The translations under genes were made by a program, and so were the position numbers. DNA of 8,085 nt, from NCBI GenBank assembly GCA_018263405.1, contig JAANXG010000030.1:1-8085 (forward strand), in the 5' to 3' direction. Of the stretch, positions 5,891 through 8,085 are shown piece by piece; position 1 is the stretch's first letter; every line of letters begins with the position of its first letter. This stretch comes from Gammaproteobacteria bacterium (GTDB taxonomy: Bacteria; Pseudomonadota; Gammaproteobacteria; Arenicellales; JAANXG01). Under the pieces are notes generated by a model. The model made no database searches, was not told where the DNA came from, and saw only the letters and a list, made by a program, of their open reading frames with translations.

Positions 5891-6263
5891 ATGAAGTGTC
5901 GCGCGCTGTGGCTGTCGATCGGCTGGCTGATGGTGGCGGTCGTGGTTTATGTCAGCTTGACGCCGTCTCCACCTCCGACACCGGCGTTCGATGGCGCCGA
6001 CAAAGTGCTGCATGGGTTGGCCTACGTGGTGCTGATGGGTTGGTTCGGGCAATTGTATGCGTCGGGTGGAGGGCGAGTGTTGGTTGCGGTGGCTTTGGTG
6101 GGGATGGGCGTCGGCCTGGAAATGCTACAGGGATTCGGGGGAATCAGGACGGCGTCGTGGACCGATGGGGTCGCTGATGCCGCGGGGGTGATCGGTGGAT
6201 GCCTCGCATTGAGAACCCGGTTGAATGCAGGTCTGTTTTGGCTGGATTCGCGGTTGAGACGCC

Positions 6264-6277
<14 letters not shown>
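5891..6277 (+). CDS. VanZ-like family membrane protein
   Basis: The product has 128 residues and about four hydrophobic segments (roughly 7-24, 39-56, 62-81, 93-106). It carries the VanZ-like signature: DKVLHGLAYVVL (37-48), GLEMLQGF (75-82), IRTASWTDGVADAAGVIGG (85-103). VanZ of glycopeptide-resistance operons gives low-level teicoplanin resistance, but most chromosomal relatives have no known function, so no resistance role should be inferred. The ATG at 5891 is chosen because AAGGGG (5879-5884) lies six bases upstream. An in-frame ATG at 5870 and a TTG at 5858 would add a polar, family-atypical N-terminus and would bury that ribosome site. The gene ends 14 bp inside the 3' end of the convergent aminotransferase gene, with no intrinsic terminator seen. 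Confidence 0.85.
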
Positions 6278-7471
<1,194 letters not shown>

Positions 7472-7472
<1 letters not shown>

Positions 7473-7603
7473 TCGGGGGATCGTGATTGGTGATTAGTGA
7501 TTGGTGATTAGTGTCTGATGAATGTTCGTAGGACTCGGGACTCGGGGTTCGGGGTTCGTTTCGAATCACGATCCCCGAATCACGAATCACGAACCCCGAG
7601 TCT
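7472..7603. repeat. Heptanucleotide repeat array with inverted halves
   Basis: Nearly the whole divergent region is built on a 7-bp period. From 7483 to 7510 there are four units alternating GTGATTG and GTGATTA (a perfect 2 x 14-bp repeat). From 7532, in the same register, come GACTCGG twice and GGTTCGG followed by GGTTCGT. From 7562 to 7603 there are six units of the inverted type: CGAATCA, CGATCCC, CGAATCA, CGAATCA, CGAACCC, CGAGTCT. Bases 7539-7551 and 7590-7602 form a perfect 13-bp inverted repeat. The edge 7472-7488 is matched in reverse by 7564-7579, apart from one extra G. A common unit is roughly KGRYTCG. It resembles short tandemly repeated heptads known from bacterial intergenic regions. 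The function is unknown. Confidence 0.9.
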
Positions 7604-7629
7604 ATCTCATTACCGAAACTTGAGCATCC

Positions 7630-8085
7630 ATGAAGCAATTTGAACTGGTCAGCGAGTTCGAGCCCGCCGGCGATCAGCCCAAGGCGATCGCTGCGCTGAT
7701 CCAGGGGTTGTACGACGGCGAAGCTTTTCAAACCCTGTTGGGGGCAACCGGCTCGGGTAAGACCTTTACGGTTGCCAACGTCATCCAAACGGTGCAGCGG
7801 CCGACGCTGATCATGGCGCCGAACAAGACCCTCGCCGCCCAGCTTTATGCGGAGATGCGCGATTTTTTCCCCGATAACGCGGTGGAGTATTTCGTCTCGT
7901 ACTACGACTACTATCAGCCCGAGGCGTACGTGCCCAGTTCGGATACGTATATCGAGAAGGATGCCTCCATCAACGAGCAGATCGATCAGATGCGCCTGTC
8001 CGCGACCAAGGCGCTGCTGGAACGTAAGGACGTCATCATCGTGGCGACGGTCTCGGCGATCTACGGCCTCGGCGATCCGAGCGCC
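7630..8085 (+). CDS. uvrB: UvrABC excinuclease subunit B, 3' end cut by the window edge
   Basis: UvrB receives damaged DNA from UvrA, verifies the lesion with its beta-hairpin and positions UvrC for incision in nucleotide excision repair. The 152 visible residues are the N-terminal part of helicase domain 1a and the hairpin. They include FEPAGDQPKAI (10-20), Walker A GATGSGKT (38-45), APNKTLAAQLYAEM (63-76) and the hairpin region from YFVSYYDYYQPEAYVPSSDT (87-106) on through IEKDASINEQ. ATVSAIYGLGDP closes the visible part. It matches E. coli UvrB nearly position for position; about three quarters of the protein lies beyond the window. The ATG at 7630 is set by homology; the ribosome site is weak (TGAG, 7621-7624). 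No LexA-type CTGT-N8-ACAG box was found between the heptad array and the start, unlike the SOS-controlled E. coli gene. Confidence 0.97.
   Translation, partial: MKQFELVSEFEPAGDQPKAIAALIQGLYDGEAFQTLLGATGSGKTFTVANVIQTVQRPTLIMAPNKTLAAQLYAEMRDFFPDNAVEYFVSYYDYYQPEAYVPSSDTYIEKDASINEQIDQMRLSATKALLERKDVIIVATVSAIYGLGDPSA

Overview
The window looks like chromosomal DNA of a gammaproteobacterium with moderately high GC. It opens with an era-recO-pdxJ cluster in the order of the classical rnc-era-recO-pdxJ(-acpS) operon, and its housekeeping proteins (Era, RecO, PdxJ, UvrB) match their gammaproteobacterial relatives residue by residue. I cannot name the genus from sequence alone.

Layout. Positions 1-2353 (+) hold era (its first roughly ten codons lie off the left edge), recO and pdxJ, which cover ribosome maturation, recombinational repair and vitamin B6 synthesis. 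A small promoter-like gap leads to a two-gene unit (2421-3220, +): a DUF350 membrane protein whose stop codon overlaps the TTG start of a membrane-anchored lytic transglycosylase. Convergent to it is a YcaD-like major facilitator transporter (3213-4505, -). A tRNA-Asn(GTT) gene with its own recognisable promoter follows on the minus strand (4704-4779). Directly upstream of that promoter lies a compact palindromic element (4830-4925) with perfect 27-bp inverted arms and a tandem 15-bp duplication at one end. Next comes an orphan FimT/GspH-type minor pseudopilin gene (4938-5501, -). A 389-bp non-coding stretch holds a strong plus-strand intrinsic terminator that serves no visible gene. A VanZ-like membrane protein (5891-6277, +) runs into the end of a class I aspartate aminotransferase gene (6264-7472, -). 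Between the aminotransferase and the divergent uvrB (7630 to the right edge, +) lies an intergenic array built almost entirely from 7-bp units, arranged as two inverted halves.

How the parts work together. This is mostly core genome: ribosome and repair functions, cofactor synthesis (PdxJ makes pyridoxine 5'-phosphate, a precursor of the PLP used by the aminotransferase), cell-wall remodelling and transport. I see no multi-gene defence, secretion or biosynthetic system that looks new. The unusual material is non-coding: the palindromic element beside the tRNA gene, the heptad array in the aminotransferase/uvrB divergent region, and the orphan terminator antisense to the pilin leader.
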